Source: Pirellulaceae bacterium (GTDB lineage Bacteria; Planctomycetota; Planctomycetia; Pirellulales; Pirellulaceae). From it: 32,012 bases of DNA. Below the pieces are notes generated by a model. That model was not told the DNA's origin and ran no database searches. It saw only the letters and a program-made list of their open reading frames with translations. How positions within the stretch are numbered: position 1 is the stretch's first letter; the number at the start of each line of letters is the position of its first letter. The DNA is taken from contig JALCBQ010000021.1 of the NCBI GenBank assembly GCA_028066335.1, positions 1 to 32,012 on the forward strand, written 5' to 3'. Below are positions 23,457 through 32,012 of the stretch, piece by piece. A program made the translations under genes and the position numbers.

Positions 23457-24968
23457 TTAGACGACCTCAATATTATGTTCGGCGAAAAGGTCTAAAACAG
23501 TGCAGGAGCGAACAATCGAGAGCGCTTCATGGAGTTCGTCTTGAAAAATATAATCGGCTTCACGGTGAGGGATTTGGCGACGGATATGTCGGTGCATAAG
23601 CTCGACACCATGACCTGGCCGTAAGGGATGACGGAAATCAAGTGCTTGTGCTGCGGTGAGAAGTTCAATCGCAAAGATATGCTCGACATTCTCAAGGACT
23701 TGCAACAACTTGACTGCACCGATAGAGCCCATACTGACATGATCTTCTTGACCGAGGCACGTCGGTATAGAATCGACAGAGGCAGGATGGCAAAGGACTT
23801 TATTTTCAGAGACGAGCGACGCAGCCGTATATTGGGGGATCATAAAACCCGAATTAATACCGGTCTCTTTCATCAGGAGGGTCGGCAAACCATCGTGCCC
23901 TTCAAGCAAAAGGTAAATCCGACGTTCCGAAATCGAGGCCAGCTCGGCAAGGGCGATCGCCGCCTGGTCAAGTACAAGTGCCAATGGTTGGCCATGAAAA
24001 TTACCACCACTAATAATGTCGCCGTTTGGGAAAACGAGTGGATTGTCTGTCACCGAGTTGATCTCGGTCTCCACAACACCCTGACAATAGGCCAAACTTT
24101 CACGACTAGCGCCATGAACCTGAGGAATACAACGGAGGCTGTAGGGGTCTTGAACTTTACCACAATGACGATGAGATTCGAGGATTTCACTACCGGCAAG
24201 GAGATTACGAAGGTTTTGCGCCACCTGCTGTTGGCCGGCGTGGGGACGAATTTCGTGAACTCGCGCGTCGTACGGTGCGACACTTCCCTGGAGCGCTTCC
24301 AGAGAAAGGGCTGCCAATATATCGGCCATCGAAACAAGTCGCAAAGCTCTCTCTAGCACATAAGCACCGTGAGCCGACATGAGCTGTGTCCCGTTAATGA
24401 GCGAAAGACCATCTTTGGCCTGAAGGTCGATCGGAGAGATTTTTTTCTGTGTAAAGATCTCTGCTGTCGGAATCGTCGCTGTACCGGCTTCGTTCCACAC
24501 CTCACCGAGCCCCAGAAGTGGCAAACTTAAATGGGCCAACGGAGCAAGATCACCCGAAGCGCCGACCGAGCCTCGTTTGGGTATGGCTGGCACCAGGTCA
24601 TGTTGGGCCAACGTTATAAGTTGCTCAAACGTCTCTACAGAAATTCCTGAAAAACCAAGTCCAAGGGCATGTATTTTCAGTTTGAGCATAAGGCGGCTGA
24701 TCTCTTTGGAAACAAAGTCGCCAACTCCGACCGCATGACTTAAAATCAGATTCCGCTGAAGTTGCCCCAACTCGTCGCTGTTAATCCGCTTCTGCGCTAA
24801 AATACCAAAACCGGTATTAATGCCGTAGTAGGCTTTGCCATCTTCGATTGCCCGCTGAACAACCTGGCGCGACCGAACAACAGGCTCAGGATTCTTGCCC
24901 AGCTCATCAATTCGGCTCTTGAGGTCTTTATAAAGACTTCTTAAAGAAATATGGTTTGTCATTGTCAT
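23457..24968 (-). CDS. hutH: Histidine ammonia-lyase
   Basis: HutH deaminates L-histidine non-oxidatively to urocanate and ammonia. The 503-residue protein has the Ala137-Ser138-Gly139 tripeptide in GSVGASGDLAPLAH, which cyclises to the MIO electrophile. YGINTGFG (48-55), the QEDHVSMGS stretch and SVTDNPL are also present, all hallmarks of the aromatic-amino-acid lyase family. Length matches HutH (about 500) rather than PAL or TAL, and the hut neighbours confirm histidine as substrate. ATG 24968 or the ATG two codons later may be used. It lies 116 bases after hutU and abuts hutI. Confidence 0.96.
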   Translation of the reverse strand: MTMTNHISLRSLYKDLKSRIDELGKNPEPVVRSRQVVQRAIEDGKAYYGINTGFGILAQKRINSDELGQLQRNLILSHAVGVGDFVSKEISRLMLKLKIHALGLGFSGISVETFEQLITLAQHDLVPAIPKRGSVGASGDLAPLAHLSLPLLGLGEVWNEAGTATIPTAEIFTQKKISPIDLQAKDGLSLINGTQLMSAHGAYVLERALRLVSMADILAALSLEALQGSVAPYDARVHEIRPHAGQQQVAQNLRNLLAGSEILESHRHCGKVQDPYSLRCIPQVHGASRESLAYCQGVVETEINSVTDNPLVFPNGDIISGGNFHGQPLALVLDQAAIALAELASISERRIYLLLEGHDGLPTLLMKETGINSGFMIPQYTAASLVSENKVLCHPASVDSIPTCLGQEDHVSMGSIGAVKLLQVLENVEHIFAIELLTAAQALDFRHPLRPGHGVELMHRHIRRQIPHREADYIFQDELHEALSIVRSCTVLDLFAEHNIEVV

Positions 24969-25084
24969 TCGTTATTAGTCCGCCCTTATAGGCAAATTTC
25001 TTAGGGCTAATCAAGAAAATAAAAGGGGAACAAATTCCACGGCCTCAGCTTAAGGAGAAGCTAGCAAGACGAAGGACCCTAAAA

Positions 25085-26758
25085 CTACTTTTTCAACATG
25101 GGAATATCGACTCCCAAGTCTCGAGCCGTCTGTTTGGCTATCTCGTAACCAGCGTCAGCGTGTCGGGCAACTCCCATCCCTGGATCACAAGTCAAAACCC
25201 GCTCAAGCCGTTCATCGGCCATTGTTGTTCCATCGGCGACAGAGACCATTCCGGCATGGATCGAGTAACCAATACCGACTCCACCACCATGATGGAGCGA
25301 GACCCAACTAGCACCACTAATCGAGTTGATCATTGCATTAAGAAGTGGCCAGTCGGCAATCGCGTCTGAACCATCTTTCATCGCTTCGGTTTCGCGATTG
25401 GGCGAAGCGACCGAACCACTATCGAGGTGATCTCGCCCAATGACGATCGGCGCTTTTACTTTTCCCTTTTTAACGAGCCAATTAAACTTGGCCCCCATTT
25501 CAGCCCGTTCTCCGTACGAAAGCCAACAAATTCGGGCCGGTAACCCCTGGAACTGGACCTTCTCCTGGGCCTTGTGAATCCAACGGGCAAGGGACTCGTT
25601 CCCTGGAAACGTTTCGAGAAGGGCAGCATCGGTCACGGCGATATCATTTGGATCACCCGACAGGGCGGCCCAACGGAACGGCCCCGAACCTTTACAAAAA
25701 AGAGGACGGATAAAGGCTGGCACAAAACCTGGAAAATCGAAGGCATCTTTCATATTTCGAAGATCGTGAACTTGACCACGGAGGTTGTTCCCATAGTCAA
25801 AGGTAACAGCCCCTTGTTTTTGCAGATCAAGCATGGCACGTACATGAACCTCCATTGAGTCCAAAACGGCCGATTCGTAACCTTCTGGATCGTTAGTGCG
25901 GAACGTTGCCGCTTCTTCCAGTGAATAGCCGACCGGTATATAACCTTGCCGCAGGTCGTGTGCCGAAGTTTGGTCGGTCAAAACATCAGGGCAAATGCCA
26001 CGATTAACAAGCTCTGGCACAACCTCAGCAATATTTCCAACAAGGCCGACCGATAGAGGAGTACCCTCCTTTTTTGCTTTCTCTAGTAGAGAGAGAGCTT
26101 CGTTAAGGTCTCTGGAAAGGATGTCACAATACCCCGTCTCGACACGGCGTTGAATACGGGTCTCATCAACATCGACCCCTAAAAAGGCAGCCCCCATAAG
26201 AGTTGCCGCAAGTGGTTGGGCACCACCCATTCCTCCAAGGCCACCAGTAACGACGAGTCGGCCGGTCAGGGTACCACCATAATGTTGTCTTGCACATTCA
26301 GCAAAAGTCTCGTAAGTCCCCTGAAGAATCCCTTGAGAACCGATATATATCCATGAACCGGCTGTCATTTGGCCGTACATCGTCAGCTCAAGTTGCTCGA
26401 GCCGTCGGAATTCTTTCCAGTCCGCCCAGTTCGGCACCAAATGAGAGTTGGCAATCAACACACGGGGAGAATGTTCATAAGTTCGGAAAACAGCGACTGG
26501 CTTCCCACTTTGAACCAACAGTGTTTCGTCATTTTCAAGACGTTTCATGGTATTAATAATTGCATGGTAAGACTCCCAGTTTCTTGCCGCTTTACCCGAA
26601 CCTCCATAGACAATTAAGTCTTCGGGGTGTTCAGCAACATTTGGATCGAGGTTATTCATTAACATCCTCATTGCTGCCTCTTGGTGCCACCCCTTGCATT
26701 GCAGAGTCGATCCATGAGGAGCCGTTATTGGTGTATGAGGATTTGAAAGGGTAGACAT
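25085..26758 (-). CDS. hutU: Urocanate hydratase
   Basis: HutU adds water to urocanate, giving imidazolonepropionate, with tightly bound NAD+ acting as electrophile. The 557-residue protein has [11 protein letters not shown] (51-61), the NAD-binding [14 protein letters not shown] (171-184), active-site Cys411 in [10 protein letters not shown] and the signature [20 protein letters not shown]. Length is typical. It is the first gene of the hut cluster, so the operon promoter should be upstream of 26758. AAGGA/AGG sequences precede the ATG. No hutC- or hutP-type regulator and no histidine transporter is seen in the window. Confidence 0.97.
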   Translation of the reverse strand: MSTLSNPHTPITAPHGSTLQCKGWHQEAAMRMLMNNLDPNVAEHPEDLIVYGGSGKAARNWESYHAIINTMKRLENDETLLVQSGKPVAVFRTYEHSPRVLIANSHLVPNWADWKEFRRLEQLELTMYGQMTAGSWIYIGSQGILQGTYETFAECARQHYGGTLTGRLVVTGGLGGMGGAQPLAATLMGAAFLGVDVDETRIQRRVETGYCDILSRDLNEALSLLEKAKKEGTPLSVGLVGNIAEVVPELVNRGICPDVLTDQTSAHDLRQGYIPVGYSLEEAATFRTNDPEGYESAVLDSMEVHVRAMLDLQKQGAVTFDYGNNLRGQVHDLRNMKDAFDFPGFVPAFIRPLFCKGSGPFRWAALSGDPNDIAVTDAALLETFPGNESLARWIHKAQEKVQFQGLPARICWLSYGERAEMGAKFNWLVKKGKVKAPIVIGRDHLDSGSVASPNRETEAMKDGSDAIADWPLLNAMINSISGASWVSLHHGGGVGIGYSIHAGMVSVADGTTMADERLERVLTCDPGMGVARHADAGYEIAKQTARDLGVDIPMLKK

Positions 26759-27340
26759 CTATACCTATTCCTTTTTATTTGTCGATCAGAAATGTGTCAC
26801 CTGGAACACGCCAGTGAAGAGGGCTCTCGATTGGTAATGGAACGGCCTCATATTTACCATGGATATCTATCCTTCAGATCGCCCAGATTAACAAACTGAA
26901 TTAACAAACTGCCAGACTGGAAGATAAAAGTTTAGAGGATAAAATCAGGGTAAAAATAGGGTCGATGAGGGGGATTTTCCTTACCTATCGATACTCTTCC
27001 TGTTCGCCTCCTAAGATACTAACAGGGGGGGATTCGTAAAGAGAAGAAATCTGATACGGAGGGAATCTCTGAGGAAATTATTGTAAAATCGTAAGATATT
27101 CGAAAATTTCTCTAGGCAATGGAAATCTATTTTCGTTATATTGGGCTCGTGCTAGGGTATTTCGCTTGGGAAAATGGGAACCCTTCTCATTTTGGCACGT
27201 ACATAGTAGAACGGGTTCAAAAGCTGCTGATAATCTTGTTCAACCGACCTGAACGCCCTTTATCTATCATCAATCCTGTGACCGGGGACTAAAATCGGTC
27301 AATTTTTGTTTTATTCGAATTTGTTTCAAAGGGACTTACG
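26759..27340. other. 582-bp divergent region between hutU and the thioredoxin-fold gene
   Basis: This should contain the hut promoter (minus) and the promoter of the gene at 27341 (plus). I cannot assign -35/-10 boxes with confidence. Notable are the 12-base direct repeat at 26887-26911, a 6-bp hairpin TGACCG/CGGTCA (27279-27284, 27296-27301) followed by ATTTTTG just before the plus-strand gene, and several G-runs near 27027. No coding frame is supported. Confidence 0.5.
26887..26911. repeat. Two direct copies of ATTAACAAACTG upstream of hutU
   Basis: ATTAACAAACTG occurs exactly at 26887-26898 and 26900-26911, a 13-base period. It lies about 130 bases upstream of the hutU start. It may be a tandem regulator site or a chance duplication. 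Confidence 0.5.
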
Positions 27341-28360
27341 ATGAAGAAAACTGACCTCCTGAAAGGTATGTTCACCTTTCTTGCCGTTTTCACCTTGGCT
27401 ATTCCAACAGTTTTTGCTGGTAGTGATGGCTGGGAAACGGACATGAAAAAGGCAAAGGCAAGAGCGGCTGCTGAAGGCAAAGACCTTCTTATCGACTTTA
27501 CCGGCTCCGACTGGTGTGGTTGGTGCATTAAGCTTGATGAGGAAGTCTTTAGCCAAGACGAGTTCAAGAATGTTTCACCAAAGAACTTTGTCCTTGTCGA
27601 GCTCGACTTTCCTAGAAAAACAGTTCTCTCCGACGAATTGAGGGCTCAAAATGCCGCGATGGCAAAAGAGATGAATGTCAGAGGGTACCCAACGATTATT
27701 CTCGCTGATGCCACTGGTAAACCGTATGCCAAGACTGGCTACAAACCTGGTGGTCCGGTCCCGTACAACGAGCACCTGGCTGAACTTCGTGAAAAACGAA
27801 TTGCTCGTGACGAAGCACTCGCAACTGCCGAAGAAAAATCGGGGGCAGATCGAGCGAAACACCTCGCCTTGGCACTTAAGGCTGTTGGAAACGAACTCGC
27901 TTTTTCGAGTCACTATTCCGAACTCGTTGACGAGGTTATCTCTCTTGATGCCGAAGGTGCTGGTGCTCCTCTCGTAGCAGAAAGAAAAGCGGTCGAGTTC
28001 AAAAAGGTTCTTACTAAAGCTACCCGTACCAGAGATCCAGAAGTAGGTCTCAAAAACATTGATGACCTTATTGCCAGTAGTGGTGCCACGGGCAAAGCCC
28101 TTCAAGAAGCCTACATGGCCAAGGTCAACTTTTACATTGCACTTGATAATGAAACAGAAGCTCTTAAAGCTATTGATGCAGCCGTTGCTGTCAAAGATGG
28201 AGATCCAGCAATGGCGGCCCAGGGCGCAGCATTTAAAACCCGAATACAGGGAATTTTCGCCCGAAACCGTCAAGCTGAAGAGAGAAGGAATGCCCAAAAA
28301 GGGAATGATGCCAAAAAAGGAGATGGCAAAAAAGGGGACGGTAAAAAAGGGGACAAATAG
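27341..28360 (+). CDS. Exported thioredoxin-fold protein with CxxC and Lys/Gly/Asp tail
   Basis: This 339-residue protein has a signal peptide at 1-26 (hydrophobic FTFLAVFTLAIPTVFA). A thioredoxin-like domain (about 30-150) contains the redox motif DWCGWC with Cys59 and Cys62, and the cis-proline loop RGYPTIIL. A helical region (about 160-300) with TPR-like regularity follows (EAYMAKVNFYIALDNETEALKAIDAAV), ending in a basic tail of repeated KKGDG units. It is likely a thiol oxidoreductase in the extracytoplasmic space, of the thioredoxin_7/DUF255-like type common in planctomycetes; the substrate is unknown. The ribosome site AAGGGA precedes ATG 27341. A clear terminator follows. The next gene is a paralogue. 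Confidence 0.87.
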   Translation: MKKTDLLKGMFTFLAVFTLAIPTVFAGSDGWETDMKKAKARAAAEGKDLLIDFTGSDWCGWCIKLDEEVFSQDEFKNVSPKNFVLVELDFPRKTVLSDELRAQNAAMAKEMNVRGYPTIILADATGKPYAKTGYKPGGPVPYNEHLAELREKRIARDEALATAEEKSGADRAKHLALALKAVGNELAFSSHYSELVDEVISLDAEGAGAPLVAERKAVEFKKVLTKATRTRDPEVGLKNIDDLIASSGATGKALQEAYMAKVNFYIALDNETEALKAIDAAVAVKDGDPAMAAQGAAFKTRIQGIFARNRQAEERRNAQKGNDAKKGDGKKGDGKKGDK

Positions 28361-28420
28361 TCACCGTTACCTCCCAAACATCAACAAACGAATAACCTGT
28401 TGATAACTTGGCAATGAATT

Positions 28421-28454
28421 AAAGAGAGCCTAGGGAATACCTTGGGCTCTCTTT
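28421..28454 (+). terminator. Rho-independent terminator after the CxxC thioredoxin-fold gene
   Basis: AAAGAGAGCC (28421-28430) pairs exactly with GGCTCTCTTT (28445-28454) about 60 bases after the stop codon, with a further pairing AGG/CCT inside. The T-run is short. Confidence 0.65.
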
Positions 28455-28493
28455 CTAATTCTAACTCTCTTTCTAATTCCAACTTTCTAATTC
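28452..28493 (+). repeat. Three copies of TTTCTAATTC
   Basis: Exact copies lie at 28452-28461, 28470-28479 and 28484-28493, immediately after the terminator stem. They form a short imperfect tandem repeat, probably from slippage. Confidence 0.6.
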
Positions 28494-28740
28494 TAAATTA
28501 GAGCCCTTCTGGTGTAGAAATCCCTAAACCTAACTAAATAGATACAAATCTTTTCGAAAATAGCGACAGGAAAGGGCGACTCGTGGATACGTCCGTGCAG
28601 ACAGGGGAAGCCTCTCGTTTATCTTTCTCTATTTTGATAAGATAATCGGCGTGATAACGAAGAGCGAATTCGCTTCTGATCCTAGCCTATTAACAACACA
28701 TTTATAACAATACATTTACCTTTTGCATTGTACGGCAAAA

Positions 28741-28745
28741 AGGAG
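28741..28745 (+). promoter_or_regulatory. Ribosome binding site AGGAG fixing the start at 28752
   Basis: AGGAG lies 6 bases before ATG 28752. The longer frame would need TTG 28728 and would add eight polar residues before the signal peptide, so 28752 is preferred. Confidence 0.75.
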
Positions 28746-28751
28746 CCACCG

Positions 28752-29816
28752 ATGGGATCTCGATTTTTTCAGATAGTTATTTTGGGAACACTCGTTACTT
28801 TGACCTTGGGCCTAGCCTCTGTTAGAGCAGACGAAGGCTTTTGGCAGACTGACTATCTCAAGGCAAAAGAGGCTGCCAAGACACAAGAAAAAGATTTATT
28901 CCTCTGCTTCTCTGGCTCAGATTGGGACGGTTGGTCGATTGAGCTAGAGGAAAAAATTTTGAGCAATACCGATTTCCAGAAAAAAATTGGTGAACGATAT
29001 GTTCCGGTCAAAGTCGATTTTCCGCAAGAGATTGAGCAAACTCAAAAGCTCAAAATCCAAAACAAAGAGCTCGGACAAAAATTTGAAGTTAACGACTACC
29101 CGGTTATTTTGTTACTCGATACCCAAGAACGTCCCTTTGCCCGAACTGGCTATCGCGAAGGGGGTATTTCTGCCGTTGAGCGATTTTTAGCTCAAGGAGC
29201 ACAAAATAAACTCCGGCGTGACGAAGCCTTTTCCAAGGCAAAGAACGAAACCGGCCTGGCGAAAGCTCGCCTCCTTGACAGCGCACTCTCTGCCATTGGC
29301 GGGCTCGTAACCCACTCTAGTTACCAAACGACAATCGACCAGATCCTTGCCCTTGATACCCAAAACGAAGCGTTACTTTTTGCTAAATATTCCGAGATAA
29401 TCCGCGCGACCGAATTTCAACGTGGCATGACAGCTGCCCAGACATTGGCACCTGCCACAGGGCTCGCCGAAATCGAAAGACTTATCGAAAAATATGCTCC
29501 AACGGAGCGAGAAATGGTTCAAGTCAACAACGTCCAATTCTTTTTACATGTTGCAATGGTAGACGCATATGACCTGCAGAAAGAGCACAAAAAGTCGGTC
29601 GATAGTCGTAAAAAGGGGATCGCCTCTATCGAAGCGATTCTTAATAACCGATATCTCCCGCCACAACTCGCTGGCGACTACACCCGCCTGCGAGACTTTC
29701 TAAAACAAGATTTAAAAGAAGAGCTCGCCTGGCAGGAAAAAGTAGCTCGCACAAAAAAAATGAAAAAAGATGACTCGGAGCAGAAGGGGAATATTAAAAA
29801 GAATGAGGCAACCTAG
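28752..29816 (+). CDS. Exported thioredoxin-fold paralogue lacking the active-site cysteines
   Basis: The product is about 354 residues with a signal peptide (FFQIVILGTLVTLTLGLAS, cut near VRADEG). The domain order copies the preceding gene: thioredoxin-like domain, helical region, basic tail. The active-site segment reads SGSDWDGWSIEL where the neighbour has TGSDWCGWCIKL, so both redox cysteines are replaced (Cys to Asp and Cys to Ser). The cis-proline segment NDYPVILL is kept. It cannot work as a dithiol oxidoreductase, so a binding, chaperone or regulatory role is inferred. It has its own AGGAG ribosome site and is separated from its paralogue by a terminator, so it is probably transcribed alone. 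Confidence 0.85.
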   Translation: MGSRFFQIVILGTLVTLTLGLASVRADEGFWQTDYLKAKEAAKTQEKDLFLCFSGSDWDGWSIELEEKILSNTDFQKKIGERYVPVKVDFPQEIEQTQKLKIQNKELGQKFEVNDYPVILLLDTQERPFARTGYREGGISAVERFLAQGAQNKLRRDEAFSKAKNETGLAKARLLDSALSAIGGLVTHSSYQTTIDQILALDTQNEALLFAKYSEIIRATEFQRGMTAAQTLAPATGLAEIERLIEKYAPTEREMVQVNNVQFFLHVAMVDAYDLQKEHKKSVDSRKKGIASIEAILNNRYLPPQLAGDYTRLRDFLKQDLKEELAWQEKVARTKKMKKDDSEQKGNIKKNEAT

Positions 29817-29860
29817 CTCTAGCTTTTTCTTTCAAAGTGCTCTCTTTAACAGTGCCAATC

Positions 29861-31165
29861 TTATCGACGTAAAAGAAAGCCTCTTCGAAAAAGAGTCGCC
29901 TTGGTCGTACCCCCTTCGAAAGTAACGCTCTCATCCTCTTCCTCTTGATCTGGTGGAAGTAACCTTACTTGCTGGCGTTCGGTTTCTAATTCTCGTTTTA
30001 GCGTTTCGGTCAGGCGTTTCCAACTTTCCCCGGTTTTTACTTTGCCGTTTTCGGGAAATGTGGCTGAATCTAAACGTACCGTTTCGAGTCTGGTTGTCGA
30101 AATTGTAGATTTCTCACTTGGCAGAGTTTTGTTGCTTGCCGATCTCTTCTCTCCTGAGGTAAGCATCTCTGGTAACTCGGATGTGGACAACTCAACAAGG
30201 GCAGGTTCGGCCTCTCTTGTGGTAACGGCCGTTAAAATCTCTTTTTCATGAACCATGGCCGAAAGTGTTGCAAACTGGTTCTGCACTGTTGGTGCAACAT
30301 TGCTAAGACGACGGGCAAGCTGCCCCATGCCAGTCCCGTTGTTTTGCGCTGTCCGATGAAGGCGTTCTACAAACTTTATAATCTGATTAAAATTATGTTC
30401 TGACGTTTTTTCAAAAACAGGATATAGTGCCCTGACCAGAAAATCAGCTCCTCCTCCCTCAACTTTGACAAAAGCATCGGCTTTATTGACGACCTGAATC
30501 GTACCGTCTGCCATTTTTTGATAAGTTGAGCGAAGAAGAAAGACCGACTTTCCCACAATTTTCCGTCGGAACAACGGGCCTTCATAATAACCTTCAGCAT
30601 AGACTAAATGGAGGTTTGGCGATCCATAAATCAGCTGTACTTTACCTTTGGCCCCTGTTGAGTCTTTGATTTCGTATCGGTAATCTGCCAGTTTCTTAAT
30701 TTCAAACCTGCTCGCACCCATTAGCTCCCAAATATTGACAACAACCTCAGGGTTTCGAATAAGGAAAAGATAATAATCGGGGTCGTTTTCGATCGTGGTC
30801 GTTGGCAGGGTTTGATGGAGAGTCGAATTGTTGACGACTTCTCGCAGAACTGCTTGTGTCGACTCTTTCAACTTATCAAAAGGGATCGCTGCTAAAGCCT
30901 CTTGCTTCGTCGTCGATCGGCTTGCCAATTTCTGGGCGAAGGCCGGTTGAGAGAGGAAGACCCAAACCCCAGTTAGGAGAATAAGCGACTGAATCCCTTT
31001 ACCAAGAGAGACAAGGCGGCTTTCGTTAGTAAATAGCCGCCAACAAAGGTGACCGTGAATATTGACCATTCGTGGAAACAACCGGTAGAGGAAAATCATC
31101 CCAAGAGCCAAACATGTCGGCAACCAACTCTCTTCATCGGACCCATCGATTGGGTGAACCAGCAA
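29861..31165 (-). CDS. Conserved exported protein of unknown function (planctomycete type)
   Basis: The longest frame is 434 residues but starts with TTG at 31165; in-frame ATGs at 31099 and 31069 are more likely. None has a clear ribosome site. A hydrophobic stretch at residues 57-77 of the long form (GIQSLILLTGVWVFLSQPAFA) looks like a signal peptide cut before QK. The folded part (about 95-320) holds PDYYLFLIRNPEVVVNIWELMG, FEIKKLADYRYEIKD, HLVYAEGYYEGPLFRRKIVG and FNQIIKFVERLHRTAQNNG. These blocks recall a planctomycete hypothetical family I know only by pattern. The last 100 residues are Ser/Thr/Glu-rich and disordered, ending in a basic RRGFLLRR. No function can be given. Confidence 0.75.
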   Translation of the reverse strand: MLVHPIDGSDEESWLPTCLALGMIFLYRLFPRMVNIHGHLCWRLFTNESRLVSLGKGIQSLILLTGVWVFLSQPAFAQKLASRSTTKQEALAAIPFDKLKESTQAVLREVVNNSTLHQTLPTTTIENDPDYYLFLIRNPEVVVNIWELMGASRFEIKKLADYRYEIKDSTGAKGKVQLIYGSPNLHLVYAEGYYEGPLFRRKIVGKSVFLLRSTYQKMADGTIQVVNKADAFVKVEGGGADFLVRALYPVFEKTSEHNFNQIIKFVERLHRTAQNNGTGMGQLARRLSNVAPTVQNQFATLSAMVHEKEILTAVTTREAEPALVELSTSELPEMLTSGEKRSASNKTLPSEKSTISTTRLETVRLDSATFPENGKVKTGESWKRLTETLKRELETERQQVRLLPPDQEEEDESVTFEGGTTKATLFRRGFLLRR

Positions 31166-31309
31166 AAAAGGGGGTAAAGCCAGATTTTCGTCAATGCAAT
31201 TTGTAAGGTATTTCGGTGGGTTAAACTGCCCTTGCCTTTCGAGCGATTATTCCGCACAATAGGCACGTTTTTTTTTTATTGACTTAGTCCGCACAAATTA
31301 CCTAACCAT

Positions 31310-32012
31310 ATGAACATTCACTGGCGTTTTAGTTTTGGTTTAGCTCTACTGGCCCTCTCGGCGATGGGTGGCCTTAGCTGGTCGTTACAATATAGCCCAA
31401 GAACGTCTCTTCGCGACCACTGGCGAGCTGAATTGCTCAATGACGACTCCGACAAGCGACTTTTATTGGGTCAGCTCGCCGAATTGACGCCCCCCGACAT
31501 TGCAACGCTGGTAAAATATGCGGGCAGCGCCGACCCTCTTTTGGCCGACCACTCGCAGCGTCTTCTCAATGAGCTAGTTGTAAAATTTCAACACCACTCC
31601 TCTGAATACCAAGAGAACAATCTGTCCACCCTTATTCACGAAATTAAAAAACAATATGCTTCAACGAAGGCCACCTCTCACCCCTTCTTTTACAATTTGG
31701 TATTTCAACTGCTCGAAGATTCGACATTAAATGAGACGAAGAGCCAAAAAAATTTCCTGGCCGATTGTCGTTCGATTTTAGAAATGTATGGAAAAGACCC
31801 CTACCCCAAAGAACACTTGGTGGCGAGCCACCAAGAGCTCGATCCCGTGAGGCGTTTAACCGAACTACAAGAGTTGATCAACGAACTTGAACGCCAAAGT
31901 CACCTTGCTGGAGGGCAGTTAGGAATTGAGCCTGTCACTCCGAAATCGCCTTTTGAAATTGTTACGCCGATAATCTCGGAGAATGAGATGAAAGAACAAA
32001 CAATCTTCAAAG
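31310..32012 (+). CDS. Exported or membrane-anchored protein, 3' part outside window
   Basis: An open frame from ATG 31310 continues to the window end (234 complete codons, no stop). Residues 1-28 are a signal peptide or anchor (FSFGLALLALSAMGGLSWSL). The rest is helical and charged, with HEAT-like leucine spacing (LLLGQLAELTPPDIATLVKY, DHSQRLLNELVVKF) and a coiled stretch near RLTELQELINELERQ. No family is recognised. It is divergent from the gene at 29861-31165 across about 144 bases. That gap contains a run of ten T (31268-31277) next to TTGACT (31279-31284), a possible -35, although no matching -10 is clear. No good ribosome site precedes the ATG. Confidence 0.65.
   Translation, partial: MNIHWRFSFGLALLALSAMGGLSWSLQYSPRTSLRDHWRAELLNDDSDKRLLLGQLAELTPPDIATLVKYAGSADPLLADHSQRLLNELVVKFQHHSSEYQENNLSTLIHEIKKQYASTKATSHPFFYNLVFQLLEDSTLNETKSQKNFLADCRSILEMYGKDPYPKEHLVASHQELDPVRRLTELQELINELERQSHLAGGQLGIEPVTPKSPFEIVTPIISENEMKEQTIFK

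Noticed and set aside
23628-24356. 242-codon plus-strand frame
   Set aside because: Entirely antisense to hutH, whose protein is clearly conserved; a shadow of its codon usage.
27193-27208. TGGCACG resembling a sigma-54 -24 element
   Set aside because: No GC/TTGC element at the required -12 spacing.
27575-28297. 240-codon minus-strand frame
   Set aside because: Antisense to the thioredoxin-fold gene, which has signal peptide, active site and ribosome site; the antisense product is Phe/Ser/Cys-rich with no domain.
28728-28751. TTG start extending the second thioredoxin-fold protein by eight residues
   Set aside because: The ATG at 28752 has AGGAG at ideal spacing and places the signal peptide at the N-terminus.
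1-32012. tRNA, rRNA, CRISPR array, transposase or phage genes
   Set aside because: Looked for on both strands in gaps and coding frames; no cloverleaf, spaced repeat array or mobile-element protein seen.

Overview
The window looks like a chromosomal segment of a planctomycete. The support is the mix of proteins: a DUF6798-type polytopic membrane protein, a secreted 24-residue leucine-rich-repeat (LRR) protein, long single-span proteins with cytoplasmic N-termini (one with a zinc ribbon and STN-like modules), and secreted thioredoxin-fold proteins with helical tails. Shine-Dalgarno sites are often weak and GTG starts are common. Base composition is moderate and even. I see no rRNA, tRNA, CRISPR array, insertion sequence or prophage, so this reads as ordinary chromosome rather than an island.

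Layout. 1-733 (-): start of an AAA+ ATPase with an N-terminal winged helix, cut by the window edge. 965-1777 (+): MerR/GyrI-like regulator behind its own 19-bp-spacer promoter. 1761-3446 (-): DUF6798 membrane protein. 3582-5668 (+): prpB and a prpC-type citrate synthase. 5894-7006 (+): CheB without other chemotaxis genes. 7036-8184 (-) and 8364-9443 (+): divergent glycine-oxidase-like and threonine-aldolase genes. 9484-10086 and 10162-11397 (-): AhpD-like protein and glutamate dehydrogenase. 11850-16039 (+): two consecutive large single-span proteins, the second with a duplicated STN-type module. 16097-17788 (-): HDOD protein with a degenerate GGDEF-like end. 18009-19397 (-): LRR protein. 19440-19604 (+): a possible small Cys/His-rich protein. 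19718-20401 (-): secreted FKBP isomerase. 21093-26758 (-): hut operon in the order hutU-hutH-hutI-hutG. 27341-29816 (+): two paralogous exported thioredoxin-fold proteins, one with CxxC and one without. 29861-31165 (-): conserved exported protein. 31310-end (+): start of another exported or anchored protein.

Metabolic logic. The hut genes convert histidine to urocanate, imidazolone propionate, formiminoglutamate and then glutamate plus formamide. Glutamate dehydrogenase could pass the glutamate to 2-oxoglutarate. PrpC and PrpB are steps of the methylcitrate cycle. Threonine aldolase makes glycine and the divergent oxidase may consume it. The window therefore leans towards amino-acid and propionate catabolism mixed with envelope proteins of unknown function.

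The least explained items are the thioredoxin-fold pair with a lost active site, the 11850-16039 membrane pair, the small Cys/His ORF at 19440, and several inverted repeats in intergenic positions. I did not find a clearly new multi-gene system.
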